From: Ephydatia muelleri
Lineage: Eukaryota; Porifera; Demospongiae; Spongillida; Spongillidae
NCBI GenBank assembly: GCA_013339895.1
Contig: JABACO010000021.1
Span: 2,074,828 to 2,138,827, forward strand
Direction: 5' to 3'
DNA length: 64,000 bases
A model generated the notes under the pieces. The model made no database searches. It saw only the letters and a program-made list of their open reading frames with translations, and had not been told where the DNA came from. Below are positions 23,207 through 42,655 of the stretch, piece after piece; within the stretch, counting starts at the first letter, position 1, and every line of letters starts with the position of its first letter. The translations under genes and the position numbers were made by a program.

Positions 23207-26200
23207 ATGTGTGTGTGTGCATGTGTGTGTGTGTGCATGTGTGTGTGTGGGTGTGTGTGTGTATTATTCAGAGGATCATGCTCATACACCACAGGAACCC
23301 CCCACAACCACACTGTGAGACCAGATATATTGTCAAGACAGGAGCTGCTGCAGCTAAAAGAGAAGGTGAGTAGAGGATGAAATTGAAGTGTTGTGCTGTA
23401 TTAGAAGCCGGTTATTCATGTTTATGTGTTTGCTTTATTAGCGCCAGGCAGCTGGCAATCTGATAGTGGAGCTGGTGATAGTCAATGACTTCTCCCAGGT
23501 ATGAATTCCCACAGAGCTTATCAGTATGGAATCCACTCTAGTCTGTACAACATACAGTATCAGAAGTATGGGAGTAACCTTGAAATCACCGTAAACAGAG
23601 CCCTTGATGTCGTCAATGGAGCTGATAGTGTAAGCATATGCAAACGCATGTAACCACCTCAAAAGGAACCCAAATTTCTTTCTCTTTAGTTGTACAAGCC
23701 GCTTGGAATCAGAATTGTGTTGGTACAAGCCATCACCTGGTCCAGTGGAAATAAAATCACAGTTGTTTCCAACTCGGGAACACTGTTGGATAATTTCAGA
23801 GTTTACGCACCCTCAGTGACCACTCAACATGACGTCACTATGCTTCTGACGTATGTAAATGCTCATAAGGAAATGGTATAATTACACATCTACCTCCCAT
23901 GCAGGGGTACTAATCTCGACGGCAACATAGTTGGGTTAGCCTACGTTGACGCGTTGTGCGGCGCCTTCTCTGTCGGCTTGGTGGAGGACTTTGGCTCGCT
24001 GCCCGCAGTCTCAAGCACCATGGCACACGAGATCGGACACCTCTTCAGCATGCAACACGACACAGGTACACCCATAGAGATAAGCCTTCGTGACTTGTGG
24101 AAATGAAAGTGCTTCCCATTGTTTTATTTGGCCCCTCCCCCCACCCCCACCTCCTCGTTCCCTATCGTAGCGACCTGCTCCTGTAGCCAGTCCACCGGGT
24201 GCATCATGGGGGCGGTACAGGGCTCCATGGTCCCGAACAAGTGGAGCAGCTGCAGCACACAGTATCTGAGCACGGCGCTGGGCGCGAACCACGCCCACTG
24301 CCTGACCAACCAGCCGCAGAGCTTCGTGGGTTCTCCCGTGTGCGGAAACGGCATTCGAGAAGGAAACGAAATCTGCGACTGTGGTTCTGCCGCGGTAAGT
24401 CTGACATCCCATACAACCCATAAAGACCATGGCTTCATGCAACTACTGTAACGATTTAATGCATGTTGATTTATTAGTTTTTATAATTAGGCATTGATAG
24501 TTTGATGTATGTTATTAATACAGGTATTAATTAGAAGCCACTGTCTTTTGGCTGTCGACTTTATGCACAAATGTATGTAGCCTCATTCCTTAAAAAAAAA
24601 ACAAAGCCACCATGGTTACCTGTCTCTTGTACAACAGGAGTGTAGGGACCCATGCTGCAACCCCTCCACATGCCAGCTGGCTGCCGGAGCCCAGTGCACC
24701 AGTGGAGCCTGCTGCAGCAACTGCCGCTTCGTCGCCTATGGCACTCCGTGTCGGGCATCAAATGGAGAATGTGACGTAGCCGAGGTGTGTGCTGGATGCT
24801 CCTCCCAGTGCCCAGCAGACCAATACGTCCGGGATGGCACCTCCTGTGGGAGTGGCATCGGGTACTGCTACAATGGGTCATGTCCCACGAGAGACAACCA
24901 ATGCAAGGCCTTCTATGGATCAGGTAGGGGGCAGGGCTGGAAAATAGGCAACCACTACTGCTTTAAGGGAAGTTGTATGATCTATAATGCTTTGCTCCAT
25001 TTGCAATGCACGCTACACTACAGCAGGTGGTGATGGTGTCAGCAGCTGCTACTCAAACTACAACACCCGGGGAGATTTGCACGGTAACTGCGGGCCCACT
25101 GGGGCCACCACATATGCAGCCTGCAGTGCAAGGTAAAAGATGCAGACAAACCTCACAATGTACACATCTTTTACATGGCTCATTGCACAAATACAAAACA
25201 ACGCAGCAACGTTTTGTGTGGTTCGCTTCAGTGTGCAAATACTGGGACTCAGTTCCCAGCTCTTAGCATCATTGGCTCTACTCAGCTTGGCACTCATGGC
25301 AGTACAGATGCTCCATGCAAGTATGTCCATTGACTGCATGGATATGATAACTATTTCCTTTTATATGCATGGTGGTGGTGGTTGTATAATGGATTGCTGT
25401 CAATGTAGGTCCTTCGTTCTTACTCCTTCTGATGGCAGTATAACAAATATATGGCTTGTACAGAATGGAACCAAGTGTGGAACTAACCAGGTACATATAA
25501 TATTCTCTTTCTGTAGTAGTGTGAAAATAGAAAAAAAGAGCAATAAAAGCAGTTCACCTTTAAAAAAAATTATTTTAGTAAAGCTTGCACTACTTGGTAC
25601 ATTCCGTCTACAGATATGCCTTTCCAGTCAATGTTTGGCTCTGACCAACTTGAACTTACCCTCCTGTCCTGTTGGATCCAATGGCCTTGTGTGCTCAGGA
25701 AATGGGGTATGAACCACCTCAAATCAATGCTTTGTGGACATTACATGTAACTGACTATATGCATATATGTGCCTTTTCTCAACACTCAGATTTGCACAAA
25801 CACAGGGACGTGCATATGTAAGGTTGGCTTTACTGGTTCTTTGTGCAATGTGGCATATACTGGCCCAAGTAAGGCATGCAGCAGTGTTATTGGACTGGTG
25901 TGTGCATGATCCAAGCATTCCTCCACTTCAGCATGTGTAGCTCCATCTCCTTCCCCATCAATTGTGAAAATCACTTCAACTGCTTTGAAGGCCACCTCAT
26001 CATCGATGAGGGTCGCATCCACACCTGTGAGGGTCACATCTACATCTGTGAGGATCACATCCACACCTGTGAGGGTCACATCCACACCTGTGAGGGTCAC
26101 ATCTACATCTGCAAAGGTCACATCTACACCTGTGATGGTCACATCCATACCATTGAGGGTTACATCCACACCCGTGAGGGTTACATCCACACCCATGAGA

Positions 26201-26380
26201 GTCACCTCTACACCTGCTGGAGTCACTTCTGCACGTGCCATTGTGTCAACTCAGGTAGTTCGTGCTTCAACAGCTCTCCCTCGTTCAACCACCACCACTT
26301 CTGTCATGTCATCCAAGAACGCATCCACTACATCGGGTGTCAGATTGTCGCCAACTCCAACAGCGCCTATTCAAGGATAA
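22202..26380 (+). CDS. Secreted ADAM metalloprotease with Thr/Ser/Val/Pro repeat tail (intact copy)
   Basis: Exons: 22202-22304, 22368-22426, 22478-22542, 22607-22673, 22808-22890, 22940-23015, 23075-23141, 23295-23365, 23442-23498, 23558-23629, 23690-23850, 23905-24065, 24171-24394, 24638-24923, 25027-25132, 25207-25320, 25409-25490, 25614-25706, 25790-25868, 25932-26380. The sum is 2475 nt, 824 aa. Approximate residues: signal peptide 1-24; prodomain to 198 with TCGT cysteine switch (C173) and a KEKR convertase site at 195-198; reprolysin domain ~200-400 with zinc site HEIGHLFSMQHD (335-346) and Met-turn CIM (358-360); disintegrin ~405-500 (CGNGIREGNEICDCGS, ECDVAEVC loop); Cys-rich with an RGD at 532-534; EGF-like ~618-675; repeat tail 676-824 in 7-residue RVTSTPV units. 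No membrane segment is seen, so it is probably secreted, a shedding or matrix protease. Oddity: Ser342 replaces the usual Gly of HExxHxxGxxH. The ADAM family call is firm; substrates are unknown. Confidence 0.9.
23173..23262. repeat. (TG)n microsatellite in intron 7 of ADAM copy 2
   Basis: Shorter homologue of the repeat at 2951-3192 in the paralogous intron. Confidence 0.9.
26000..26235 (+). repeat. 21-bp coding minisatellite in ADAM copy 2 tail
   Basis: About 11 units of a GGTCACATCCACACCTGTGAG-type 21-mer encode the RVTSTPV heptads. Because 21 is divisible by 3, other frames and the opposite strand are also open; these are shadows. Confidence 0.85.
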
Positions 26381-27585
26381 TTGAAGCCTACAGTGTATTC
26401 AGTGGATAATTAGACTAACTAGGGTTCAATGGTTTGACTTGCAGTGTGGTGTATGTGCCCATAATATGTGTGTAGAGTCTTAGCTGGCTCTAAGGCAGTG
26501 TTGTAGATATTTGTGATATTCTGAATCCGGGTAACAGTGGCTCATAGCTGGACATGAGTACGCATGCCAACCAAAGTCACCAACCAACAGGACGAATAAC
26601 TTGCACACACAAAATCACACATCGATATACACATTGCGACAAACACTGATTCATCCATACACATTGCGACAAACACTGGTTCATCCATACACATTGCGAC
26701 AAACACTGGCTCATCCATACACATTGCGACAAACACTGGTTCATCCATACACATTGCGACAAACACTGGCTCATCCATACACATTGCGACAAACACTGGT
26801 TCATCCATACACATTGCGACAAACACTGGCTCATCCATACATATTGTGACAAACACTGGTTCATCCATACACATTGTGACAAACACTGGTTCATCCATAC
26901 ACATTGCGACAAACACTGGTTCATCCAGTTCCCGTTTGCTTCAGGCCCATGCGTACTTCACTCAGTGGCCAAAGGGGTGGCAATCTGCCCTCTGAGCCAC
27001 CTTGTTATAATATTCTATCAATGCTAATGGCTAGAGTGTTCGGTTTTGACTGCTTATTTATTAGTGTGGGGCATCAATTGGAAGGAAAGAAGGAAGGAAG
27101 AAAAGGGGAAGAAAAAATAAGCCAGTACATATGTGTTTAATTTCCAGCATGCATGACAAGATACAACCAAATAGCAATAGAAAATTTCAGAATAAAACAA
27201 AGTTTATGGTCAAATAGGCTCCCAGCAAAGCAAGTGTGCATGACCGTGCAACTAGGACTTTAATCGTGCCATTTAAACTTCTCCCCAGGCCTAGTGTGTT
27301 AGGTATTGATCCAATTGCAGAAGGTTACCTGTTACTGTGCTAAGATTATCTGGTAGAGTTTAAATATTTCCAGAAATTATTTGGGGTGGGCATATGTACA
27401 TACAAATTACAATATGAATGCCCTTGGTGACATTTCAATTTGATTTTGCAGTTGGATACTTTTAGTGCATTATTCAACACAACTTGTGATACATGGTAAA
27501 AGGAGCAACTGTTTATGTGCATCACTAGGTGACCACAATTGCAGTTAGTTATAAATATGCAAGTACTGCAGTACAGGATGATGTT
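26381..27585. other. Spacer between ADAM copy 2 and the receptor pair
   Basis: Holds the 30-bp minisatellite at 26628-26935 and a candidate polyadenylation signal AATAAA at 27191-27196. The two genes are convergent here. No further gene seen. Confidence 0.5.
26628..26935. repeat. 30-bp minisatellite, ~10 copies
   Basis: Contiguous units of 30 bp containing CATTGCGACAAACACTGG with alternating G/C variants, so some higher-order 60-bp structure. There are no unique spacers, so it is not CRISPR-like. Open frames through it are artefacts. Confidence 0.9.
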
Positions 27586-29641
27586 CTACCGAACAGTGTC
27601 ATACGCATCGTTGCAATCCAGCTCTATTGACTCCATTTTGTCAATTTCCTTCGTCTTCTGATCCATTGAACCGGAATCATTATAATCAGATAGCACAGCG
27701 GTAGTATTCCAAAAGGGGGGAGGGAGAGGAGGAGGAGGGAGGTAGTACAGTTGTGACTGCGACTTCCGAGGGATGTAGCAAACGCATAATATGATCGTTG
27801 CCACCAACATTCCCATGGAGAAGGAGAGGATAAACGTGACAGCCACGTATGTGCCAACTGTATCGGTGGAAACTGTGGGGGTGTTGACAGAATCACACGA
27901 ATTCAAACGACAACACATTTACAATGTTGTTGTAGTGATGGAGACGATTTGTATGCAAGGATCATGCACTGCACATCAACAAATGCATGCCCATGTTAAC
28001 ATTAGGCATGGTTTGCATAATACAATTGCAGTTACCTCCGGAGTTAACCACTGAGCAAGTGTGCACAGGTCCTATGGTGAAACAAATGCGAAATTAGGCA
28101 AAAGTTCTTTGCAATCACTGATTCAAGAAAAGCCACTGGACTAAATTTTGTAACTTTAACCTTGAGATGCTTCTATTGTGACATTTGCTGGTGTTGAGGG
28201 TTTTGGTAGGGAACCTTTTTTATGGGGATGCAAGGGCAGTTATTCAAAGATAAAATTATCCTGCTCATTACTTGGCAATTCTTGGATGGTTGGGGTGGAT
28301 GATATCCATACAGGCATTGACGATGTATAATTGTAAAACGTCATGGTGGATGCCACAGTGCGCAGTGATAATTGTACTATACATTTAAAAAGTAAGATTG
28401 TTCAAATCAAAAGTAGGCAGGCCAGATTAAAACTTTCAAAGATGATTATTTACTACACACATGGATATGCTATCAAGTGGATGGAATATGTTCAGATTTA
28501 TAATATCTCTGACAAAAAAAAAAAAAAAAAAAAAAAACAAACATTGCCCTGCTGAATTAGTTCCAAGCACTTATTTTACTGCCATCATCCAATACCAATA
28601 GACCTAATACCAAATAATATCACCGATGATGTCAGGTTTTGACCAGCACAATTGATGGCCACAACAGAGACATTGTAGAGTGTGCCACTGATCAGTCCTG
28701 TGAAGATTCGGGTGTACACTGATGATCCATTATCAGCTATGACCACAGGACTACTACTGTCATTGATACTGACATTGTAACTGGTAGGAGCACCACCAGT
28801 AGTGGATGGGGACCAGGTCAATGATAGCTCCTGTGAGCCTACAATGTTACTGGTTATTACAGGACTTCCAGGTGCACCTAAAGGCGATGTTGTAAAAAAT
28901 ATGAACAATGAGACGACAATAGATCATATGATAAACATTTTATACAAGCTCAAAACATACCCGACATCGTGTGCAATCAAATATCCAGTTGTGATAACTT
29001 ATCAGCTTTTTTTTTTTTAACCAGCAATGCAAACATTGCTCACCTTGAAGTGTAAATGAAGCATTTCCAACCAAGGTGCCTGGGACTCCTGTTGTGAAAT
29101 CTCTGCACTCCACCACTAGACCACTTATATTTGTTGCCATGGTTACTTTTAGTCTTGAGGTTTGGCATGTAGTGGCACCAGTTGCGAAGTTAGTAGCTGT
29201 GATGTATGGACCACAGGTACCAGATGAAGAGCAAGGATATATTTGTGGGAATGCAATGTAGTTATGCCCTGATGGACAGGATGTTTTTAATATCCATCTG
29301 GTTTGAGATACAGTTCCAGTGACGACAGAGGTACAGGTTACAACAGTTCCAAGGCAGAGAGGTTTGGAGACATCGACATCACACGACATGGTCTGGGCAA
29401 AAGCTGAAACCATAAATCCAATGAGTGACTTTGATTACCTGGTGTTTATTTAATCGTATGATAATGGCACTAGATATAACATTGCGTCAGTTGTAAAGCA
29501 TTCATTGAAAGCTGCATACATTGCTTTTGCCCATTCAAATGACAGAAGTGAAATATAAGATGACATACCTTGTATTCATTTGCTAGACATACCTGTACTA
29601 TAGATGGTAAATTGAAAGAATATTACAAAAATGTTGATCAT
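27586..29641 (-). CDS. Type I membrane receptor A: Cys-rich domain, fibronectin III, TM, proline-rich tail
   Basis: Exons on the minus strand: 29641-29593, 29403-29044, 28877-28611, 28071-28036, 27872-27586 (999 nt, 332 aa; all internal junctions phase 1). Approximate residues: signal peptide 1-17 (MINIFVIFFQFTIYS); Cys-rich ectodomain 18-136 with paired cysteines and SGTCGPYI and GLVVECRD motifs; FN3 137-225 with the characteristic LTWSPS and LYNVSVVAINCAG strands; short stem; TM ~246-269; cytoplasmic tail of ~60 aa with YYLPPPPLPPPFW (SH3/EVH1-type ligand) and tyrosines in DYND and DAYDTV. It is divergent from receptor B at 31242, which shares the same domain order. Role is probably cell-surface recognition or adhesion, which is inference. 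The Cys-rich domain is not one I can name; an Ig-like fold is possible. ATG directly follows an acceptor-like CAG, suggesting a 5' UTR intron. Confidence 0.75.
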
Positions 29642-31089
29642 CTGTCAAAAATAAAGAATCTGTTAGTTTTCCATATATAATACAGTTACAAACACATTCT
29701 TTTGCACTAGACTGAACATTGGTGTAGCACTATAATTAATATTACTTCATAAGAGACAAGCCCTTATTTAATGGCAGTATACACGAATCAACGTTTAGCG
29801 TAAAATGATACGGAAGTCCGCAAGTTGCATATGTGACATTCTACTCAACTGTTGTTGTCGATGTTTTCGGCAGTACACAGAAGCCGCTATAATAACGTTT
29901 GCTGTCAGGCTTGTAACGTATTACATCGTGATATATAGAATTATTAGCTAATTGTCGATACTGTGTTTTTTTTTTCCCCATCCACTTTCCAGCTTTCTTG
30001 TTACATCAGTAAATCGTCACGCATGCAGTAAGGCACTGCTAATAGTCTTGGGGGCTTGTATCACTCGACTTACCATATTTGTACTTTGTAATCTTGATCG
30101 AGGGACCGATAATCTAACTGACATCATTCAGATCTTTATATACGATTTTAATGTGTACAATAGCGAAATAAATTTGCAGGAAGGATACGCAAAAAGGGCA
30201 CAACAAAGAGCATAAATTATAGTTATTGGATTTGCAACGCAGCGACGCGGGCATATTGCATAGTGACGGCTCGACACCCTTTACAGTTTTCTCCTGTTTC
30301 TGGAGGTTCTCGTCGGTGTCTTTTAGTTTGATCATCCAATATCCAACTCAATTCACTTATATACATTGCTTTTTGTGTCCAAATGTAACTTTTTTTTGTT
30401 ACCACATCAGTGTAAGTTATGACTGACCACGCACTGCAAAATTATGATGCTCGAGAGCTTTAGTAAATGTGGCTGCTGAGCAAAAACATGGGTGCATGTT
30501 CGATCCACTCTGCCTATGTTTATCCGATGACGCATGCATGTATCTCGTCCACCTCTTATTAACACAATTAACTATAGAAGGGGGTGGATGACTGCAGAAT
30601 GAAGACAAGGTCGACATTCGAACCTTTAGTGAGTTATGCGCTGATGTATAGCTTATAGTGACAATAGCGTGAGCGATCTAGGGCCTACATATGTATGCCG
30701 ACGCTATTTGGCTGTTATCAGTTGCGACTCTTGTTTAATTTAGTCGCACATTTATATACCATCCACAGAATTATTGGTCTCGCCATAGATAGCGCAGTGA
30801 GATAGAACACTATCTAGCCTTCGGTAGTATGGTCTTGCTAGCAAAGTTGTGAGCTAATAATATACAAAACCAGCAAAGCCATTTTGTCACAGCAAGAACG
30901 TGGCCGTCTGGCGACGCATATTAAAATGGAAAGGTGTTGGTTATCAAATGTAGACGTTATTGTGCACAGATCAGTATCTAGATTGGTGTGTTAAATTTAA
31001 TGTACACGCACTATACATGTATCTGCGCGTATAGCGTTCGTATGCCGCGTGTCCGCATGTATAGTGCTAATATGGTGCGTGTCACTGTG

Positions 31090-31120
<31 letters not shown>

Positions 31121-31149
31121 GTGTGTGTGTGCGTATTTGTGTGTACATA

Positions 31150-31185
<36 letters not shown>

Positions 31186-31241
31186 CAATGTGAGCACATG
31201 CTAGCTATATATGTAGATGCTATGCAGTATAGAGTATAGAC
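29642..31241. promoter_or_regulatory. Shared intergenic region of the divergent receptor pair
   Basis: 1.6 kb separates the two ATGs, so it must contain both promoters (possibly bidirectional). It contains a TG microsatellite at 31087-31184. No exon is supported and no TATA box is placed with confidence. Confidence 0.4.
31087..31184. repeat. (TG)n microsatellite
   Basis: TG repeat with GTGGTG and GTACATATC interruptions, about 60 bp upstream of the proposed start of receptor B. Confidence 0.9.
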
Positions 31242-38542
<7,301 letters not shown>

Positions 38543-39660
38543 ATTTGGTTTTATGTATATTCAAGAGGCTTGTTCAAGCATTTCGTTTCTTGGGATTCTG
38601 CCTGAACATGTTTTGTGCTGAAATAGTGCTGAGTGTGTATAAGTGTAGCTTCACTGGCAATTATATATATGTATAATGGATTAAAGTTTGATTAGGAGTA
38701 GCCTGGGTGACTGGGCTGGTATGAACATATTCAAAAAAAGGATTTGAGTGATGGGATACCCCCCTCTTTGACCCCATGTATGCACACCTAAGTTTTAAGA
38801 CAAGCTCAATTCAAGCTCTACAACAATCGCCAGAAATGTGTTTCATGCCTCGTTCTTCACCACCACCCCAATTTATTTCGTTATATTGCTAATTAACTTG
38901 ATTGTGGACACCGTATATTATGTGATCACTTAAATTAGTCCCCAGTCTTGAACGATAACTGCCATTTGAAAGGTAAGCCAATATTTTTGGCCGAAGATTT
39001 CCGGAACTTGCGTGAGTGAAATGCATTGTACAGAGCAACAGTATTTTACTGCGTGGCTTATTTTCTTGTGTGCACTTGTGTAAGCGTGAGCAGAGGGAGA
39101 GGGCCGAAGTCAAGGGGAGAGATAGCTTATACAACGAGATGGAAATGCATTGTCATGGTTTCGTTGTGGTACCATGAAACCATTACTGAAGTTATATAAA
39201 TAATACGAGCCTCTACCAGAGACTAAACTTGATTTACTTGACTCACGTTGGAATTAATGCCTGAATAATGCTTTTGCTCTGTGCGTGTGCAGCACGAGAG
39301 CTTGCACACCAGAATATAGTCTAACCTCTGTCAGTAATTTAAGACAATACAGCGCAATAGTATTAGTGCATAGGTACGTGTATACTGTATCCGTCAATAA
39401 AGGTTCCCCTTGCTCGCTCCCTTCATCCAATGCGCGGAAATATTATAGACTGTGGCTGTTTAGCCAGATTAAAGGTAACACGAGCTGTTTTTGTGGTCAA
39501 AGAAGGTTGCTGGCCAAACACAATTATGTGTGAAGTCTGCCAGGGCTACGCGCCGGTTTGTGGTTAATCGACACATTCTTGCAACTGTGTCCTGTTGGGT
39601 CACTGATTGTTTAGCCAACAAAATAATAATGAATTACAAGTTATGTTGGAACTCAATTAA
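38543..39660. other. Spacer between receptor B and the piggyBac element
   Basis: No gene recognised. The right end (39565-39656) is the left half of a host segment that recurs at 44409-44535 (see the target-site duplicate). Confidence 0.5.
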
Positions 39661-39672
39661 CTGATTACCAGC

Positions 39673-39736
39673 CGTAAGCGTCTAAAGACGCGCAATCATT
39701 ACGTTCCGTGGCAGCCGTAAGCGTCTAAAGACGCGG
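39673..39736. repeat. Subterminal repeats of the piggyBac left end
   Basis: The motif GCCGTAAGCGTCTAAAGACG occurs at about 39671 and 39715. Its core GCGTCT-AA-AGACGC is a perfect hairpin. Candidate transposase-binding sites; no copy is seen at the right end. Confidence 0.55.
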
Positions 39737-40091
39737 CCGGATATGTCGGACAAAAGTTTTATTTTAAGTGAGCAGGTTGTGCACAGATACGAAATACTGT
39801 GTCAGAATGTACTCTACGATGATATTGGAATACAGTAAGGTTCTGATCTGGTACCATTGTAGTCCTAACTTACGCCGTACGATACTGCTTTTGTAGGGGT
39901 AGTGTCTATGAAGACGTGGCTGGATTCCGGCCCGATATGGCCAACAAGAACGTTGTAATATGCCACTGTGCATGAGGTCGTGTGAAAATGTACTCTAAGA
40001 TGTGTTTAGAATACACTATGGTTTAGATAAGACGTCATTATAGTTTAAAATTACGCAGTACGATATAGCTAAATGTAAGGAAGGCGGGCCC

Positions 40092-42310
40092 ATGCAGTTG
40101 GTAGGAAGTGAGTGCATCGGTGCAGCTGTAGATCCTCCGATAATAACCACACGCAAGTTATCTCACGCCACACAAAGTAAACAAATGACGACCAAGCGGC
40201 GATGCTTTAGCATTGATGATGTTATTGGACTCCTGGATGGTGATGATGAGGAAGTAATGGCAAGTGATAGCGACGAGGATTACGAGGACCTGATGACTGA
40301 AGAATCAGAGGATGAAGCAGAGGCCAATGATTTGGATAATGAGGTGAACAACACTGCAGCTGCTGGGCCTTGTATTCATGGCCTAGATGCAAATGAAATC
40401 GTGTCAGCCTTGGATGCATCTGCAGAAGGATACACAAATCAAGACAGAACTGGAGACTTACAGGGAGATGCTGAAGACCCTCAACCATCAATACGAAGAG
40501 CAAAACGTGGAAGAAAGAAGTGCACAGAAACACACTCACAAATGAAGTCAAGCTCGACCTTTCAGGCCAGATCCACAGAAGCATTCCAAAACACAGTAGA
40601 GCCTACATGTAACCATCTGGATGGGGATCTACAGGGAGATGAAGAAAATACTTCTGAACCTCCACCACATACAAAAAAACAAAAACGTGGGGGTAAAAAG
40701 GGCAATGATACACTCCAACAAAAGAAGTGGAGCACAACTTTTGAGCCCATAACCATAAAACCTTTCGAAGATACAGTAGGGCCAACATTTTTGGTTAGTT
40801 CAAGTCCAGCTGAAGTTCTTAGTTTTCTATTTGTGAATGAATTAGTGGAGACCATTGTAGATGAAACAAACATGTATGCTGAGAGGATGATGGAGCCAGC
40901 AAAGTTTGCAAAATGGAAGCAAGTAGATATGCAAGAAATAAAAGCGTACCTTGGGTTCAATATGTTGATGGGTCTGGTTCAGATGCCTGAAGTAGAAGAC
41001 TACTGGAAAACAGATCCTCATTTTTACTACGCACCTATAGCAACCAGGATCTCCAGAACTCGGTTCAAAGAAATAACACGTTATTTGCACTTTACTGACA
41101 ACACATCGTTGGTACCTAGGGGTCAAAGAGGACACGATAAATTAGGGAAAGTCCGACCTGTTATTACCGCAGTCAGTTCAGCTCTTCTCTCCAGCTATAA
41201 TATGGGAAAGGAATGTGTTGTTGATGAAGCCATGATTGCCTTCCAGGGAAGGTGGTGCCTAAAGCAGTACCTACCAAAAAAACCAATCAAGCGTGGGATA
41301 AAAGCCTGGTGCTTAGCTGACAGCTCAAACGGATACATTCAAAAATTTGAGGTGTATACAGGAAGGAATGACACAGGAGAGCAGGAAAATGGTTTGGGTA
41401 CACGGGTGGTTATTTCACTTACACAACACCTTCAAGGAAAACACCATCATGTCTTTTGCGATAACTTTTTCACGTCAGCACACCTCCTGGAACAACTTCT
41501 TGCAAATGGAATATATGCAAATGGCACCATAAGGCAAAATAGTAAAGGCTTTCCAGAAGAATTAAAAATTCCTGCAAGACAAAAAAAGAAGCCAATGGAA
41601 AGGATTGGTCTTGGAAACAGGTGGGTGTTCAAATACATGTGTATTCGTTGCACTTACGTCGTTCATGAAATGCCTACAGGGGTGACATGGCTGTCTTTCA
41701 GAAAGGTGCATTAGTTGCTACAGCGTGGATGGACAACAAAATGGTTACAGTTATGTCAACTAACTGTGAGGCTGGAAAGGTAAGTTCCACAACAAGGAAA
41801 TTAAAAAATGGACAACGACAAGAATTTCCCTGCCCTGAAGCCATTGTGTCATACTCAACACATATGCACGGTGTTGATCATAATGATCAAATTCGCCAGT
41901 ACTATTCAGTACGAACAAAGTCCAGAAAATGCTATCGCTACATATTCTGGTTTCTATTTGAACTAACAGTAGCAAATGCCTTCATAATATATCGGCAAAA
42001 CTACAAACCAGATGAGTGTGTACGCACCTTTCGACTCACCCTTGCTGAAGAGCTCATTGGAACATATTGCAGTAGAAAGAGAGCAGGAAGACCCCCAAGA
42101 GATCATCAATCCTTGAGTATAAGAGAGCAACATTTCCCTAAGAAAATAAAAACAGAAAAAAAGAAAAACATAAAACGATGTTATTACTGTTCTGTAAAAG
42201 GTAAGAGAAAGGAAACAACGTGGCACTGCCAAGAGTGCAATCTTCCATTCTGTCACACAGGGGAAGATGATGGCACTGACTGCTTTGAACAGTACCATAA
42301 AAAACATTAG
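40092..42310 (+). CDS. piggyBac transposase (apparently intact)
   Basis: Two exons, 40092-41620 and 41680-42310, with a 59-bp GT..AG intron joining GLGNR to GDMAVFQKG. The 2160 nt encode 719 aa. ATG at 40185 (residue 32) is an alternative start that gives MTTKRRCFSIDDVIGLL, like the N-termini of relatives. Order: acidic N-terminus; basic linkers with two similar RGKK(G/C) segments; DDE_Tnp_1_7 catalytic core with Asp378 (VVDEAMIAFQGR), Asp457 (FCDNFFTS) and Asp576 (GVDHNDQIRQYYS); C-terminal cysteine-rich zinc domain (CYYC ... WHCQEC ... CHTGE) from about residue 680. All catalytic Asp residues are present and there is no stop, so the protein could be active. It cuts and inserts at TTAA, consistent with the flanks. 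Confidence 0.93.
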
Positions 42311-42509
42311 AAACTGTAATCAAAACAGAACGAAGACATACATAATGTTCATTTACATGTATTGTATTGGCACTGAACTGGAGAGTGGATTGTGTACACG
42401 AAGGATCTGAGGAGGCAGTGAGAACAGTATGTACCTGAATTACCAGGGTGAAGTTTTTATGGGGGATAGAGTAGATCTTAGTAGATGTGCACAGAAAGAG
42501 GTGACAGAA

Positions 42510-42655
42510 TACATACACCTCCCTACACTCCCCTCACACTCCCACCTTACACTCACCTCGTACACCCACCCTACACTCCCCTCATACACCCACCCTACAC
42601 TCCCCTATACACCCACACTAAACTCCCCTCGTACACCCACCTACACTCACCAGTA
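42510..42655. repeat. Imperfect ~26-30-bp CACTCCCCTC/ACACCCACC tandem repeat
   Basis: C-rich tandem array between the transposase gene and the 56-bp minisatellite, inside the piggyBac element. Confidence 0.75.

Noticed and set aside
25876..26409. Alternative frame through the ADAM tail giving HTCEGHIYIC repeats that look like zinc-binding units
   Set aside because: The 21-bp repeat opens all frames. Splice phase from exon 19 selects the RVTSTPV frame, and the paralogue keeps that frame for 1.4 kb.
26628..26935. CRISPR-like array
   Set aside because: Units are contiguous 30-mers without unique spacers, in a eukaryotic setting; it is a minisatellite.
41621..41714. Frameshift in the piggyBac transposase
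   Set aside because: The apparent break is a 59-bp GT..AG intron; splicing restores the frame and conserved residues.
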